Source of the DNA: Stappia sp. 28M-7
GTDB taxonomy: Bacteria > Pseudomonadota > Alphaproteobacteria > Rhizobiales > Stappiaceae
DNA length: 64,000 nt
Direction of reading: 5' to 3'
Assembly (NCBI RefSeq): GCF_014252955.1
Contig: NZ_JACMIA010000001.1
Span: 4,464,001-4,528,000, forward strand
Each line of letters opens with the position of its first letter. The stretch's first letter is position 1. Below, piece after piece: positions 33,612 through 43,592 of this stretch. The translations under genes and the position numbers were made by a program. The notes under the pieces were generated by a model, which made no database searches, was not told the origin of the DNA, and worked only from the letters and a program-made list of their open reading frames with translations.

Positions 33612-36207
33612 TCACGATCCTCTGCGGAACCACGATGATCTTGCGGGCGGGCTTGCCGTCCAGCGCGCGCTGCACGGCATCGAGCTGCAGCGTAGCCGCT
33701 TCGACCTCCTCTTTGGAAGCCTCGCGTGAGACGACGAGATCGGCGCGCTTCTTGCCGTTGACCTGCACCGGCAGGGTGATGGTCGCCTCGACCAGCAGAT
33801 CCGCCTCGATCTCCGGCCAGCCCTGCGTCGCCAGCATGCCCTCGTGGCCGAGCGCATGCCAGCACTCCTCGGCCAGATGCGGAGCCATCGGCGCCATCAT
33901 CTGCACCAGGAAGCCGGCCGCCTCACGCTGCGCAAAGCGCATGTCCTCGCCCTCGGCCCCGCCCTGCGCGGCGCGCGACAGGGTGTTGACCAGCTCGTAG
34001 ATGCGGGCAACGGCACGGTTGAAGGACAGGGCCTCGATATCGGCCGAGACCGCCTGGCACGCCTTGTGGGTGGCACGGCGAAGGGCGGTCGCCGCCTCGC
34101 CGAACGCATCCGGGCGGGCCGTCTGCGGCACGCTCTCGCCGATCTCGGAGATCAGGCGCCACACGCGCTGCATGAAGCGCCATGCGCCCTGCACCCCATC
34201 CTCGGTCCACTGCACGTCGCGCTCGGGCGGGCTGTCGGACAGCATGAACCAGCGGGCCGTATCGGCGCCGTAGGTCTCGATGATGTCGGTGGGGTCGACG
34301 GTGTTCTTCTTCGACTTCGACATCTTTTCGATGGAACCGATGGCGACCTTCTCGCCGGTCTCCACCAGGAATGCCTGGCGCTCCTCGCCGTCGCCCTCGA
34401 TGCGCACCTCGGCCGGCGAGACCCAGCCGCCGCCCGGCGCCTTGTAGGTCTCGTGCGTCACCATGCCTTGTGTGAACAGGCCGCGGAACGGCTCCTTCAC
34501 GCTCAGATGCCCGGTCACGCTCATCGCCCTGGCGAAGAAGCGCGAATAGAGCAGGTGCAGGATCGCGTGCTCGATGCCGCCGATATACTGGTCGACCGGC
34601 AGCCACGCATCGGCGACGGCCTTGTCGGTGGGCGTCTTGGAGCGCGGATCGGTGAAGCGGGCAAAGTACCACGAGGAATCGACGAACGTGTCCATCGTGT
34701 CCGTCTCGCGTCGCGCCGGCTTGCCGCAGGTCGGGCAGGCAACATTGCGCCAGGTCGGGTGACGGTCGAGCGGGTTGCCCGGCTTTTCGAAGTCGATGTC
34801 GTCGGGCAGCTGTACCGGCAGGTCGGCGACCGGCACCGGCAGCACGCCGCAATCGTCGCAATGGATGACCGGGATCGGGCAGCCCCAGTAGCGCTGGCGC
34901 GAGATGCCCCAGTCGCGCAGGCGGTAGTTGACCTGGCGCTGCGCCTGCGGCGCCCCGTCCAGCGTCTCCGCCTCGAGCCGCGAGGCGACCGCGTCCTTGG
35001 CATCCGCGATCGACATGCCGTCCATGAAGGCGGAATTGTAGATCGTGCCGTCGTCGGTATAGGCCTCGTCGCGGATCTCGAACGTCTCCGGATCCGCCCC
35101 GTTCGGCAGCACCACCGGGCGCACCGGCAGGTGATACTTGCGGGCAAAGTCGAGATCGCGCTGGTCATGCGCCGGGCAGGCGAAGATCGCGCCGGTGCCG
35201 TAGTCCATCAGGATGAAGTTGGCGATGTAGACCGGCAGCGTGATCGAGGGATCGAGCGGGTGGACGACCGTCAGCCCGGTATCGATGCCGATCTTCTCGG
35301 CCGTCTCGATGGCCTCGGCGGACGTGCCGATGCGCCGGCACTCCTCGATGAAGGCCGCGATCTTCGGATCGCCCTCGGCGAGCTTGCGCGAGATCGGATG
35401 ATCCGGCGACAGGCCCATGAAGGACGCGCCGAACAGCGTGTCCGGCCGGGTGGTGAAGATCTCCAGCGCCGCATCGCCAGTCGGCGCGGGCGTCGAGAAG
35501 GCGAAGCGCACGCGCAGGCCCTCGGACCGGCCGATCCAGTTCTTCTGCATCAGGCGGACCTTTTCCGGCCAGCGGTCGAGCGTGTCGAGTGCCGACAGCA
35601 GCTCTTCCGACCAGTCGGAGATCTTGAAGAACCACTGGGTCAGCTCGCGCTGCTCGACCAAAGCGCCGGAGCGCCAGCCGCGCCCGTCGATCACCTGCTC
35701 GTTGGCCAGCACGGTCATGTCGACCGGGTCCCAGTTGACCTTGGAGTTCTTGCGATAGGCAAGACCGGCCTTCAGGAAGTCGAGAAACAGGTGCTGCTGC
35801 TGGGTGTAGTACTCGACGTCGCAGGTCGCGAACTCGCGCTCCCAGTCGAGCGACAGGCCCATGATCTTCAGCTGGCCGCGCATCGTCGCGATGTTCTGGT
35901 AGGTCCAGTCGCGCGGATGCACCTTGTTCTGCATGGCGGCGTTTTCCGCCGGCATGCCGAAGGCGTCCCAGCCCATCGGATGCAGCACGTTGAAGCCGCG
36001 CGCCCGCTTGTAGCGCGCCACGACATCGCCCATGGCGTAGTTGCGCACGTGGCCCATGTGGATGCGCCCCGACGGATAGGGGAACATCTCGAGCACGTAA
36101 TACTTCGGCCGGGGATCCTCGTTGCGGGTGGCAAAAACCTTCGCCTCGTCCCAGACCTTCTGCCAGCGGCTTTCCGCTTCGCGGGCGTTGTAGCGCTCCG
36201 TCGCCAT
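33598..36207 (-). CDS. leuS: Leucyl-tRNA synthetase
   Basis: This 869-residue class I synthetase has the HIGH-type motif [12 protein letters not shown] (about 41-52), the editing domain (about 225-420; [14 protein letters not shown], and [13 protein letters not shown]), a zinc-domain segment with CDDCGVL and CPTCGKP, and the KMSKS loop [10 protein letters not shown] (about 632-641). A C-terminal tRNA-binding domain ends in [10 protein letters not shown]. The length is normal and no motif is missing. The ATG at 36207 (MATERYNA) is chosen because family members begin there; a longer frame reaches 36426. First gene of leuS-lptE-holA. Confidence 0.98.
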   Translation of the reverse strand: MATERYNAREAESRWQKVWDEAKVFATRNEDPRPKYYVLEMFPYPSGRIHMGHVRNYAMGDVVARYKRARGFNVLHPMGWDAFGMPAENAAMQNKVHPRDWTYQNIATMRGQLKIMGLSLDWEREFATCDVEYYTQQQHLFLDFLKAGLAYRKNSKVNWDPVDMTVLANEQVIDGRGWRSGALVEQRELTQWFFKISDWSEELLSALDTLDRWPEKVRLMQKNWIGRSEGLRVRFAFSTPAPTGDAALEIFTTRPDTLFGASFMGLSPDHPISRKLAEGDPKIAAFIEECRRIGTSAEAIETAEKIGIDTGLTVVHPLDPSITLPVYIANFILMDYGTGAIFACPAHDQRDLDFARKYHLPVRPVVLPNGADPETFEIRDEAYTDDGTIYNSAFMDGMSIADAKDAVASRLEAETLDGAPQAQRQVNYRLRDWGISRQRYWGCPIPVIHCDDCGVLPVPVADLPVQLPDDIDFEKPGNPLDRHPTWRNVACPTCGKPARRETDTMDTFVDSSWYFARFTDPRSKTPTDKAVADAWLPVDQYIGGIEHAILHLLYSRFFARAMSVTGHLSVKEPFRGLFTQGMVTHETYKAPGGGWVSPAEVRIEGDGEERQAFLVETGEKVAIGSIEKMSKSKKNTVDPTDIIETYGADTARWFMLSDSPPERDVQWTEDGVQGAWRFMQRVWRLISEIGESVPQTARPDAFGEAATALRRATHKACQAVSADIEALSFNRAVARIYELVNTLSRAAQGGAEGEDMRFAQREAAGFLVQMMAPMAPHLAEECWHALGHEGMLATQGWPEIEADLLVEATITLPVQVNGKKRADLVVSREASKEEVEAATLQLDAVQRALDGKPARKIIVVPQRIVNVVV

Positions 36208-36395
36208 GATCTCGTGTGCTTCGCTCGTTGCAGTGAAAAGAAATGATGTGGCGCGACTGTCACCAGAAATCGCCGGCCCGGTCAACCTGCAAGGCCCGCG
36301 CCGCGCGTCCTGCCGGTCCAGGACTTGCATTCGCGCGGCGCCCGTCGCATGTCCATGACAGCAACTCGCCCGCAAAAGCACGAAGAGGCAGCAAG

Positions 36396-37094
36396 ATGTC
36401 CCCGCACGCCGCAGAACCGACCCCAACGGATGCCGCCGGACGGATCGCCGGGATCCGCGACAGGATCGCCGCCGCCGAGCATGATGGCGCGCGCGCGGAA
36501 GGCTCCGTCACGCTGATCGCCGTCAGCAAGACCTTCGATGCCGATGCCATCCGCCCGGTGATCGCCGCCGGCCAGCGCGTCTTCGGCGAGAACCGCGTGC
36601 AGGAAGCGCAGGGAAAGTGGCCGGCGCTGCGCGAGGAGTTTCCCGATATCGAGCTGCACCTGATCGGGCCGCTCCAGTCGAACAAGGCGAAGGACGCGGT
36701 TGCGCTGTTCGACGTGATCCACACGCTCGACCGGGAGAAGATCGCCCGCGCGCTTGCCGTCGAGTGCGCCGAACAGCAGAGAAACCTGCGCTTCTTCATC
36801 CAGGTGAACACCGGCGAGGAACCGCAGAAGGCCGGCATCGCGCCGCGCGAGACCGACGATTTCGTCGCCTTCTGCCGGGACGAGCTGCACCTGCCGCTGC
36901 TCGGCCTGATGTGCATCCCCCCGGTCGACGACACGCCCGGCCCGCATTTCGCGCTGCTGCGCAAGATCGCGGAACGCAACGGCCTTTCCGGCCTGTCGAT
37001 GGGCATGTCCTCGGATTTCGAGAGCGCCGTGCGCGTCGGCGCCACCCATGTGCGCGTCGGCTCGGCGATTTTCGGCTCGCGCGACTACCCGTGA
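36396..37094 (+). CDS. yggS: YggS-family PLP homeostasis protein
   Basis: This 232-residue PLP-binding protein with the alanine-racemase-like barrel fold keeps free pyridoxal phosphate and amino-acid pools in balance. It has the PLP lysine in [57 protein letters not shown] (phosphate binding) and [16 protein letters not shown] at 36396 with AGAGG 9 bases before it; the frame extends upstream over leader sequence only. It is divergent from leuS. Confidence 0.95.
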   Translation: MSPHAAEPTPTDAAGRIAGIRDRIAAAEHDGARAEGSVTLIAVSKTFDADAIRPVIAAGQRVFGENRVQEAQGKWPALREEFPDIELHLIGPLQSNKAKDAVALFDVIHTLDREKIARALAVECAEQQRNLRFFIQVNTGEEPQKAGIAPRETDDFVAFCRDELHLPLLGLMCIPPVDDTPGPHFALLRKIAERNGLSGLSMGMSSDFESAVRVGATHVRVGSAIFGSRDYP

Positions 37095-37102
37095 GCCGGC
37101 AT

Positions 37103-37121
37103 GCCGCGTATGCGGCGTTTT
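37103..37121 (+). terminator. Short terminator-like hairpin after yggS
   Basis: A 5-bp stem GCCGC/GCGGC with a GTAT loop, followed by G and four Ts, lies 9 bp beyond the yggS stop. The stem is short, so strength is uncertain. Confidence 0.45.
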
Positions 37122-37142
37122 GCAGGGGAATGCGCCAGCTCC

Positions 37143-37172
37143 CTTGACTTTCGCTGGCGTTTGCGGGTATCA
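37143..37172 (+). promoter_or_regulatory. Candidate ffh promoter
   Basis: CTTGAC (37143-37148), the common -35 core of alphaproteobacterial housekeeping promoters, is followed at 18 bases by GTATCA. It lies about 200 bases upstream of ffh, implying a long leader. TATAAA at 37231 is a second possible -10 without a good -35. Confidence 0.4.
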
Positions 37173-37371
37173 GCCCGTCAACTCCGAAAGAGTGACGACA
37201 GCTCGATACGCCGCCCGGGACCCGCAAAGGTATAAAGAGATCCCGGAGGTTCACACCCGACAGCGCGATGCGCCCTCGGGTGCCATACCGCTTTGCGGAT
37301 CGCGCTACGTCCCGTACGGGGGACACGGAAGCGGCTCCGGCCGCCACCTCGAAAGGGTTTAAGGAGACGGC

Positions 37372-38922
37372 ATGTTCGAAAGTCTGTCAGATCGCCTCAG
37401 TGGCATTCTCGACAAGCTGACGCGGCGCGGTGCGCTGTCGGAGGCCGATGTCTCCGAGGCGCTGCGCGAGGTCCGGCGCGCCCTGATCGAGGCTGACGTC
37501 GCGCTTCCGGTGGTCAAGTCCTTCACCGACAAGGTGCGGACCCGGGCCGTCGGCCAGGAAGTCCTCAAGTCGGTCACGCCGGGCCAGCAGGTCGTCAAGA
37601 TCGTCCACGACCAGCTTGTCGAGATGCTGGGCGGTGCGGGCGAGCCGATCGACCTCAACGCGGCCGCGCCCTTCGCCATCATGATGGTCGGCCTGCAGGG
37701 CTCGGGCAAGACCACCTCGACCGCCAAGATCGCCCTGAGGCTGACGAAGAACGAGCGCCGCAAGGTGCTCATGGCCTCGCTCGACACCCGCCGCCCGGCG
37801 GCGCAGGAACAGCTGAAGGTCCTGGGCGAGCAGACCGGTATCGACACGCTGCCGATCGTCGCCGGCCAGTCGCCGGTGCAGATCGCCTCGCGCGCCATGA
37901 CCGCGGCGCGGCTCGGCGGCTACGACATCGTCATGCTCGATACGGCCGGCCGCACGCATATCGACGAGCCGCTGATGGTCGAGATGGCGGAGATCAAGGC
38001 GGCCGCCAATCCGCACGAGATCCTGCTCGTCGCCGACAGCCTGACCGGTCAGGACGCGGTCAACCTGGCGACATCCTTCGACGAACGCGTCGGCATCACC
38101 GGCATCGTGCTGACCCGCATGGACGGCGACGGCCGCGGCGGCGCGGCCCTGTCCATGCGCGCGGTCACCGGCAAGCCGGTCAAGCTGGTCGGTACCGGCG
38201 AGAAGTCCGACGCGCTCGAGGAATTCCACCCGGCGCGGATCGCCGACCGCATTCTCGGCATGGGCGACATCGTGTCGCTGGTGGAGAAGGCGGCTCGCGA
38301 GCTCGACCAGGAAAAGGCGGCCAAGATGGCCGCCCGCATGCAGAAAGGCAATTTCGACCTCGAGGACCTTGCCGAGCAGCTTCGCCAGATGGAGAAGCTC
38401 GGCGGCATGTCCGGGATCATGGGCATGATGCCCGGCGTCGGAAAGATGAAGAAGCAGCTCGATGCGGCCAATATCGACGACCGCGTGATCAAGCGTCAGG
38501 TCGCGATCATCCAGTCGATGACCCCGCAGGAGCGCCGCAAGCCCGACATTCTCAAGGCCAGCCGCAAGAAGCGCATCGCCACCGGCTCCGGCGTCGACGT
38601 CGCAGACGTCAACAAGCTGCTGAAGATGCACCGGCAGATGGCCGACATGATGAAGCAGATGGGCAAGGGCAAGGGCCTGCTCGGCAAGATGATGGGCGGC
38701 ATGGGCATGCCCGGCGGCGGCATGCCGAACATCGACCCGAAGGAGCTGGAGCGCATGGCCCAGTCCGGCCAGATGCCTGGTCAGCTTCCGGGACAGATGC
38801 CGGGCCTGCCCGGCGGGCTTGGCGGTTTGGGTGGCCTGGGCGGCCTTGGCGGACTGGGCGGGGCAAAGCTGCCCGGCGGTCTCGGCGGCCTTCCCGGCCT
38901 GGGACGAGGGAAGAAGAAATGA
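37372..38922 (+). CDS. ffh: Signal recognition particle protein Ffh
   Basis: This 516-residue SRP GTPase delivers ribosomes making membrane proteins to FtsY. The N domain is about 1-90, the G domain about 100-295 with GLQGSGKTTSTAK (G1), DTAGRTHID (G3) and TRMDGDGRGGA (G4/G5 region). The methionine-rich M domain follows (about 300-445) with MPGVGKMKKQL and the RNA-binding segment SGVDVADVNKLLKMHRQM. The C-terminus is unusual: about 60 residues rich in Gly, Met, Pro and Leu, including repeated LGG units, before a GRGKKK end. AAGGAG lies just before the ATG. First gene of ffh-CM-rpsP-rimM-trmD-rplS. Confidence 0.98.
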   Translation: MFESLSDRLSGILDKLTRRGALSEADVSEALREVRRALIEADVALPVVKSFTDKVRTRAVGQEVLKSVTPGQQVVKIVHDQLVEMLGGAGEPIDLNAAAPFAIMMVGLQGSGKTTSTAKIALRLTKNERRKVLMASLDTRRPAAQEQLKVLGEQTGIDTLPIVAGQSPVQIASRAMTAARLGGYDIVMLDTAGRTHIDEPLMVEMAEIKAAANPHEILLVADSLTGQDAVNLATSFDERVGITGIVLTRMDGDGRGGAALSMRAVTGKPVKLVGTGEKSDALEEFHPARIADRILGMGDIVSLVEKAARELDQEKAAKMAARMQKGNFDLEDLAEQLRQMEKLGGMSGIMGMMPGVGKMKKQLDAANIDDRVIKRQVAIIQSMTPQERRKPDILKASRKKRIATGSGVDVADVNKLLKMHRQMADMMKQMGKGKGLLGKMMGGMGMPGGGMPNIDPKELERMAQSGQMPGQLPGQMPGLPGGLGGLGGLGGLGGLGGAKLPGGLGGLPGLGRGKKK

Positions 38923-39236
38923 CCGACAGCGCCGAGGAAATCCTCGAGCCGGCGTCTGCCGCGATGGACGAGCTGCTGCGGCTGCGCGGCTCCATCGACA
39001 ATATCGACGCCGCACTGGTTCACATGCTTGCGGAGCGCTTCAAGTGCACGCAGAAGGTCGGCCTGCTCAAGGCCACCCACAGTCTTCCGCCCGCCGATCC
39101 GGCGCGCGAGGAACGGCAGATCGCGCGGCTGCGCGCGCTTGCCCGGGACGCCAATCTCGATCCCGATTTTGCGGAGAAGTTCCTGAACTTCATCGTCAAG
39201 GAAGTGATCCGTCACCATGAAGCCATTCGCCGCTGA
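38919..39236 (+). CDS. Chorismate mutase (AroQ-type, monofunctional)
   Basis: This 105-residue all-helical AroQ-class chorismate mutase converts chorismate to prephenate for Phe and Tyr synthesis. It has LLRLRGSIDNIDAALVHMLAERFKCTQKVGLLKA (first long helix, key Arg and Lys residues) and, in the last helix, FAEKFLNFIVKEVIRHHE. Its ATG overlaps the ffh stop by 4 bp (ATGA), so it is translated with ffh. That position between ffh and rpsP is common in Hyphomicrobiales. Confidence 0.93.
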   Translation: MTDSAEEILEPASAAMDELLRLRGSIDNIDAALVHMLAERFKCTQKVGLLKATHSLPPADPAREERQIARLRALARDANLDPDFAEKFLNFIVKEVIRHHEAIRR

Positions 39237-39272
39237 CCCCGGCGTCGCACTGAAGTACTAAAGGAGACTACC

Positions 39273-39668
39273 ATGGCCCTGAAAATTCGCCTTGCCCGTG
39301 GCGGCGCCAAGAAGCGTCCGTTCTACCGCATCGTCGTTGCCGACGTCCGCTCGCCGCGCGATGGCCGCTTCATCGAGAAGGTCGGCCTCTACAACCCGAT
39401 GCTGCCGAAGGACAATGCCGACCGCATCGTCCTCGACGTCGAGCGCATCCAGCACTGGATGAGCCACGGCGCGCTGCCGACCGACCGCGTCCTGCGCTTC
39501 CTGGACGCCGCCGGCGTGCTGAGCCGCGAAGCTCGCAGCAACCCGAAGAAGGCCGAGCCGGGCACCAAGGCCAAGGAGCGTGCCGAGGCCAAGCGCCAGG
39601 CTGCCGAGGAGGCCGCTGCGGCCGAGGCCGAGGCTGCTGCCGGCGGCGAGGAAGCTGCTGCCGAGTAA
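39273..39668 (+). CDS. rpsP: 30S ribosomal protein bS16
   Basis: This 131-residue ribosomal protein S16 begins [20 protein letters not shown], the universally conserved start. The core is about 1-80; the alanine- and glutamate-rich tail (about 90-131) is the long C-terminal extension typical of Alphaproteobacteria. AAGGAG precedes the ATG. It is in the ffh-rplS ribosome-biogenesis block. Confidence 0.98.
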   Translation: MALKIRLARGGAKKRPFYRIVVADVRSPRDGRFIEKVGLYNPMLPKDNADRIVLDVERIQHWMSHGALPTDRVLRFLDAAGVLSREARSNPKKAEPGTKAKERAEAKRQAAEEAAAAEAEAAAGGEEAAAE

Positions 39669-39847
39669 TCGGCGCGCTGCCTGCATGCACCTTCAGGACC
39701 CGCACCGTCTGCGGTGCGGGTCCGCCGGGTTTACCCGTTCGCGGATCGACCCGGCACGGGACCGCGGTGCCCTCATAAAGGGAGCCGGTCTCGAATGACA
39801 TGTATCGGGGACTGCCACCCCGCCTCCCCCGTCAGGAGCACGGCCGC

Positions 39848-40414
39848 GTGAGCGAGGATCGCATTCTCATTGCCCGCATCGGCGCCGCCCACGGCGTGCG
39901 CGGCGAGGTTCGCGTCAAGCCCTTCGGCGACGATCCCCTGTCCTTTTGCGATTACGGCCCGCTGGAAACCGCCGACGGCAAGCGCCGCCTGGTGGTGAAG
40001 TCCGCGCGCCTGCAGAAGGCGATGGTCGTCACCCGTTTCGAAGGAATCGACGACCGCAATGCCGCCGAGGCCCTCAACGGCCTCGACCTCTACATTCCGC
40101 GCGACGCGCTGCCGGAGCTGGATGACGAGGACGAATTCTACCACACCGACCTGCTCGGCCTCGAGGCCGTCGCGCCGGGCGGAGAGACCATCGGCGAGAT
40201 CGTCGCCCTGCCCGATTTCGGCGCCGGCACCCTGGTGGAAATCCGCCCGCAGGGCGCCCAGTCCTTCTACGTCCCCTTCACCCGCGAGGCGGTGCCGGAG
40301 ATCGACCTGGCCGCCGGCAAGGTGACCATCGTCGTGCCGGAAAGCACGGAGGGCGACGAGGCTCAGGACGACGAGGAGCGGGATCCGCGCGCGGACAACG
40401 AAGCGGCCGGCTGA
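39848..40414 (+). CDS. rimM: Ribosome maturation factor RimM
   Basis: This 188-residue 16S rRNA processing factor binds ribosomal protein S19. It has the N-terminal RimM barrel (IARIGAAHGVRGEVRVKPFG) and the PRC-barrel domain (DEFYHTDLLGLEA and TLVEIRPQGAQSFYVPFT, VPEIDLAAGKVTIV). I chose GTG at 39848 (VSEDRILIAR) because the family starts there and AGGAG lies 9 bases upstream. A longer frame from 39800 exists. The acidic tail is encoded over the 3' end of the convergent VanZ-like gene, with a 52-bp overlap. Confidence 0.94.
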   Translation: MSEDRILIARIGAAHGVRGEVRVKPFGDDPLSFCDYGPLETADGKRRLVVKSARLQKAMVVTRFEGIDDRNAAEALNGLDLYIPRDALPELDDEDEFYHTDLLGLEAVAPGGETIGEIVALPDFGAGTLVEIRPQGAQSFYVPFTREAVPEIDLAAGKVTIVVPESTEGDEAQDDEERDPRADNEAAG

Positions 40415-40866
40415 GCCTGCGCCGCATCGATGTCCTCGTCCCGGTCGGGAACCGGGGATCCGCCGGCAAGCGCCGCACGCACCTCAAGACGCAGCAGCAG
40501 GATCGCGGCGACGACGAGCGTCACGCCGAGCATGTTGGCGGCAATGTCCCCCAGCGAGAATTCGCGATTGGGCACCAGCGCCTGCACCAGTTCCGCCGTC
40601 AGCCCCAGCCCCGCGGCGATTCCAGCCGAAATCCGCAGGCGGCAGCAGAAGAATGCGTGGATCGACAGGGTCAGCAGGCCGAAGAACACAAGGTGCTGCA
40701 GCTTGTCCCAAGGATGGTCCATCCCGGGATTGTAGATGAAGCCCGCGACGATCCCGTAGGCGACGAGGACGCAGAGCGGCCAGACGCGCGCCGCCGACAG
40801 GTCGAGATAGTGCTGCCGCACCAGGGTGCGGACGAGTTCGGCGAGACGGACGAGCGGGCGCAGCAT
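40363..40866 (-). CDS. VanZ-like membrane protein
   Basis: This 167-residue protein has four predicted membrane helices (about 30-48, 58-75, 80-97, 105-125) and the VanZ-like pattern DKLQHLVFFGLLTLSIHAFF and LTAELVQALVPNREFSLGDIAANMLG. VanZ-like proteins of this type are of unknown function in Gram-negative bacteria. It lies on the minus strand inside an otherwise rightward block, with its 3' end running 52 bp into rimM. The hydrophilic C-terminal 40 residues include the overlap. Confidence 0.8.
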   Translation of the reverse strand: MLRPLVRLAELVRTLVRQHYLDLSAARVWPLCVLVAYGIVAGFIYNPGMDHPWDKLQHLVFFGLLTLSIHAFFCCRLRISAGIAAGLGLTAELVQALVPNREFSLGDIAANMLGVTLVVAAILLLRLEVRAALAGGSPVPDRDEDIDAAQAQPAASLSARGSRSSSS

Positions 40867-40972
40867 GAAGATCTCCGGGATCGGGCTTCCTTGCTACACG
40901 GGAAAGCCTTAAGCGGGGGTTGCGAGAGTTATCCGACGGGGGCCGGTGGCCTGCCGATCCAGGGAGTATGCG

Positions 40973-41668
40973 ATGACGTTCCGGGCGTCGATCCTCAGCC
41001 TTTATCCGGAGATGTTTCCAGGCCCCCTCGGCACATCGCTTGCCGGCCGCGCGCTGGAGCGGGGCGACTGGGACTTGGAGCTCCACCAGATCCGCGACCA
41101 TGCGACCGATCGCCACCGCTCCGTCGATGACACGCCGGCCGGAGGCGGCGCCGGCATGGTCCTGCGCGCCGATATCCTGGCCCTTGCCATCGATGCGGCA
41201 AGCCCTGCCGGCGACACGAGGCCGCGCCTGCTGATGAGCCCGCGCGGCCGGCCGCTCGACCAGGCGCGGGTCCGCGACCTTGCGCAAGGGCCGGGCGCGG
41301 TGATCGTCTGCGGCCGGTTCGAGGGCATCGACCAGCGGGTGATCGAGGCCCGGGGCCTCGAAGAAGTCTCGATCGGCGACTATATCCTGTCCGGCGGCGA
41401 ACTGGCCGCCATGGTCCTTCTCGACGCGGTCGTCCGCCTGCTGCCCGGCGTCATGGGCAATGCCGAGAGCGGCGCCCTGGAAAGCTTCGAGACCGGCCTT
41501 CTGGAGCATCCGCACTATACCAGGCCGCGCGAGTTCGAGGGGCGCACCATCCCCGATGTCCTGACCTCCGGCGACCACGCCCGCATCGACCGCTGGCGGC
41601 GCGAGGAGGCCGAGCGGCTGACCCGCGAGCGCCGGCCCGACCTGTGGCAGCGCCATACGGGCGGCTAG
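40973..41668 (+). CDS. trmD: tRNA (guanine-N1)-methyltransferase TrmD
   Basis: This 231-residue SPOUT enzyme methylates G37 next to the anticodon of tRNAs reading CNN codons. It begins [19 protein letters not shown]. It has [52 protein letters not shown] and [30 protein letters not shown], the knotted SAM-binding region. The C-terminal domain is normal length. ATG at 40973 with AGGGAG upstream. Confidence 0.98.
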   Translation: MTFRASILSLYPEMFPGPLGTSLAGRALERGDWDLELHQIRDHATDRHRSVDDTPAGGGAGMVLRADILALAIDAASPAGDTRPRLLMSPRGRPLDQARVRDLAQGPGAVIVCGRFEGIDQRVIEARGLEEVSIGDYILSGGELAAMVLLDAVVRLLPGVMGNAESGALESFETGLLEHPHYTRPREFEGRTIPDVLTSGDHARIDRWRREEAERLTRERRPDLWQRHTGG

Positions 41669-41960
41669 GGCGCAGGTTTCTGCGCCAAACGGGCGCAAAA
41701 GGGCATGACAAACGCGGCGAGTTGCGCTAGATAGCGGCCACTCGGGCGCCTGCCGGCGCGAGCCGTGCCGATTGCCGTTTGCCTTTGCCCCGCCAGGACC
41801 GCGAAGACAGGACGCGAACGACCGGCCTCTCGCAAGCAGGATGACTCGAACCGAATTTCGCGGCCGGATGCGTCCGGCCAGGCCAAAAACGCGGTGAATT
41901 CGCCCCTACGGCTCGACCGTCAGCGGACGCTCTGACCGACACGAACCAAAAGGTAGTGCC

Positions 41961-42425
41961 ATGAACATCATCGAACAGCTCAACGCCGAGGAAATGGCGA
42001 AGGTCGAAGCACAGCGCAAGCTGCCGAGCTTCTCCCCCGGCGACACGATCCGCGTGAACGTGCGCGTGACGGAAGGCAACCGTACCCGTACCCAGGCGTA
42101 CGAAGGCGTGTGCATCGCCCGCTCCGGCGGCGGCATCAACGAGAACTTCACCGTCCGCAAGATCTCCTACGGCGAAGGCGTGGAGCGCGTGTTCCCGATC
42201 TTCTCGCCGATGCTCGAGGGCGTCGAGGTCGTGCGTCGCGGTAAGGTCCGTCGCGCCAAGCTCTATTACCTGCGCGGCCGTCGCGGCAAGTCCGCCCGTA
42301 TCGTCGAGGCGACCAACGTTCGCGCCCGTCGCCTGAACGACGAGATCAAGGCCGACCTCGCCGCCGCCAAGGCAGCGAAGGAAGCCGAGCAGCAGGCTGC
42401 CGCTGCCAGCCAGAGCGCCGAATAA
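41961..42425 (+). CDS. rplS: 50S ribosomal protein bL19
   Basis: This 154-residue ribosomal protein L19 has the conserved core about 1-115 ([75 protein letters not shown]) and an alanine-rich tail typical of Alphaproteobacteria. It follows trmD after 292 bp, so it probably also has its own promoter. A strong terminator lies 48 bp beyond. Confidence 0.98.
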   Translation: MNIIEQLNAEEMAKVEAQRKLPSFSPGDTIRVNVRVTEGNRTRTQAYEGVCIARSGGGINENFTVRKISYGEGVERVFPIFSPMLEGVEVVRRGKVRRAKLYYLRGRRGKSARIVEATNVRARRLNDEIKADLAAAKAAKEAEQQAAAASQSAE

Positions 42426-42472
42426 GACAAAGGTCCGGCGCGGCCGACCAGGCCCGCCGTTCCACACGATAG

Positions 42473-42504
42473 AAAAGCCCCGGCCAGATGGCCGGGGCTT
42501 TTTT
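42473..42504 (+). terminator. Rho-independent terminator after rplS (bidirectional)
   Basis: A 9-bp perfect stem GCCCCGGCC/GGCCGGGGC with an AGAT loop is followed by six Ts, and on the other strand by four Ts. It sits between rplS and the convergent ftsX and can serve both. Confidence 0.93.
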
Positions 42505-42539
42505 CGTTTGCGCACACGTTCTTGCGGAAAGCCGCGCCC

Positions 42540-43592
42540 CTACTCGATCCGCCGCAGATGGGCGCGCACCGCAAGGCGCGAGGTCGCTGCCGTCAGCACC
42601 GTGACGAGGAAGATGATGGCCAGCACACCGAGATAGCCGCCGACCCCCACCGACACCCCGCCGAGCATGTCCATGGAGCGTGCAAGGCCCTGCAAGCCGG
42701 TGCGCTCGTCGGCCAGAAAGCCGAGGACGAGAAAGACGAGAATCGAGGCGACACCGCCGGCGAGGCCGCCCTGCAGACCCAGCAGCAGGAAATGGCGCTG
42801 GAACTCCCGGGCAACGAAACTGTCCTCCGCACCGACGAAATGCAGCACCTCGACCACGTCCCGGTTGCCGGCCATGGCCGCCCGCGTCGCGAAGACCACC
42901 GACAGGACCATCGAGCCGAGCACCAGCGACAGCACGGCGATGCCACCCAGCACGACCGCATTGGCCATGGCTGCCAGGCGGCTGGTCCACAGGCTGTGAT
43001 CGTCAACGCTGGCCCGGCTGACCTCGGCGCTGATCACCGCGCGCAGTCCGGCAAGGTCGAAGACGGACGGTTCCGACACCTGCACCTGGATCAGGCGCGG
43101 CACCGGCAGGCTCTCCAGCTCCAGCCCAGCGCCGAGCCAGGGCTGCAGCAGTTCCCGCGTTTCCTGGTCGGACAGGGCCCGCACCGCGCCGACGCCGGCC
43201 TGCGCCTTGGCCGCGGCCGTTGCCTTCTCGATCTCCCGCAACATGTCGACCCCGTCCGCCGGGCGGATCTGGATCGTCACCTCGCGCAACAGGTCGTTGG
43301 ACCAGGCGCTCGCCGCCTCGTGAATGATGGTCACCCCGCCGACCGTCAGGCAGGCGAGGAAGCTCATGATCGCGACGACCAGCGTCAGCGCACGCCCGGC
43401 AACGGCCTGCGGCGGCACGATGGGCGCGGACGGGCGCAGCTCGTCCGGGGCGCCGCGCTTGCGTGTCTTGGCGCCCGCCTTGGGGCGGCGGGACGCGGCC
43501 GGCCGGCCGCTGGGCGGACGGGAGCCGCGACGGCCCTCGCCTCCCGCGCCCCCTGCCGGGCCAGCCCTTGGTGTCCTGTCGTCGTCAGTCAT
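42540..43592 (-). CDS. ftsX: Cell-division protein FtsX
   Basis: This 350-residue permease-like partner of FtsE acts at the divisome in coupling to peptidoglycan hydrolases. A basic, Gly/Pro/Arg-rich cytoplasmic N-terminus of about 70 residues is followed by a transmembrane helix (LTLVVAIMSFLACLTVGGV), a periplasmic domain (about 100-200) and three more helices. It is longer than most FtsX because of the N-terminal extension. The start overlaps ftsE by 8 bp, so the two are cotranscribed. Confidence 0.93.
   Translation of the reverse strand: MTDDDRTPRAGPAGGAGGEGRRGSRPPSGRPAASRRPKAGAKTRKRGAPDELRPSAPIVPPQAVAGRALTLVVAIMSFLACLTVGGVTIIHEAASAWSNDLLREVTIQIRPADGVDMLREIEKATAAAKAQAGVGAVRALSDQETRELLQPWLGAGLELESLPVPRLIQVQVSEPSVFDLAGLRAVISAEVSRASVDDHSLWTSRLAAMANAVVLGGIAVLSLVLGSMVLSVVFATRAAMAGNRDVVEVLHFVGAEDSFVAREFQRHFLLLGLQGGLAGGVASILVFLVLGFLADERTGLQGLARSMDMLGGVSVGVGGYLGVLAIIFLVTVLTAATSRLAVRAHLRRIE

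Noticed and set aside
33844-36246. 800-codon open frame opposite leuS
   Set aside because: It is an antisense shadow of an unmistakable leucyl-tRNA synthetase and contains only basic low-complexity sequence.
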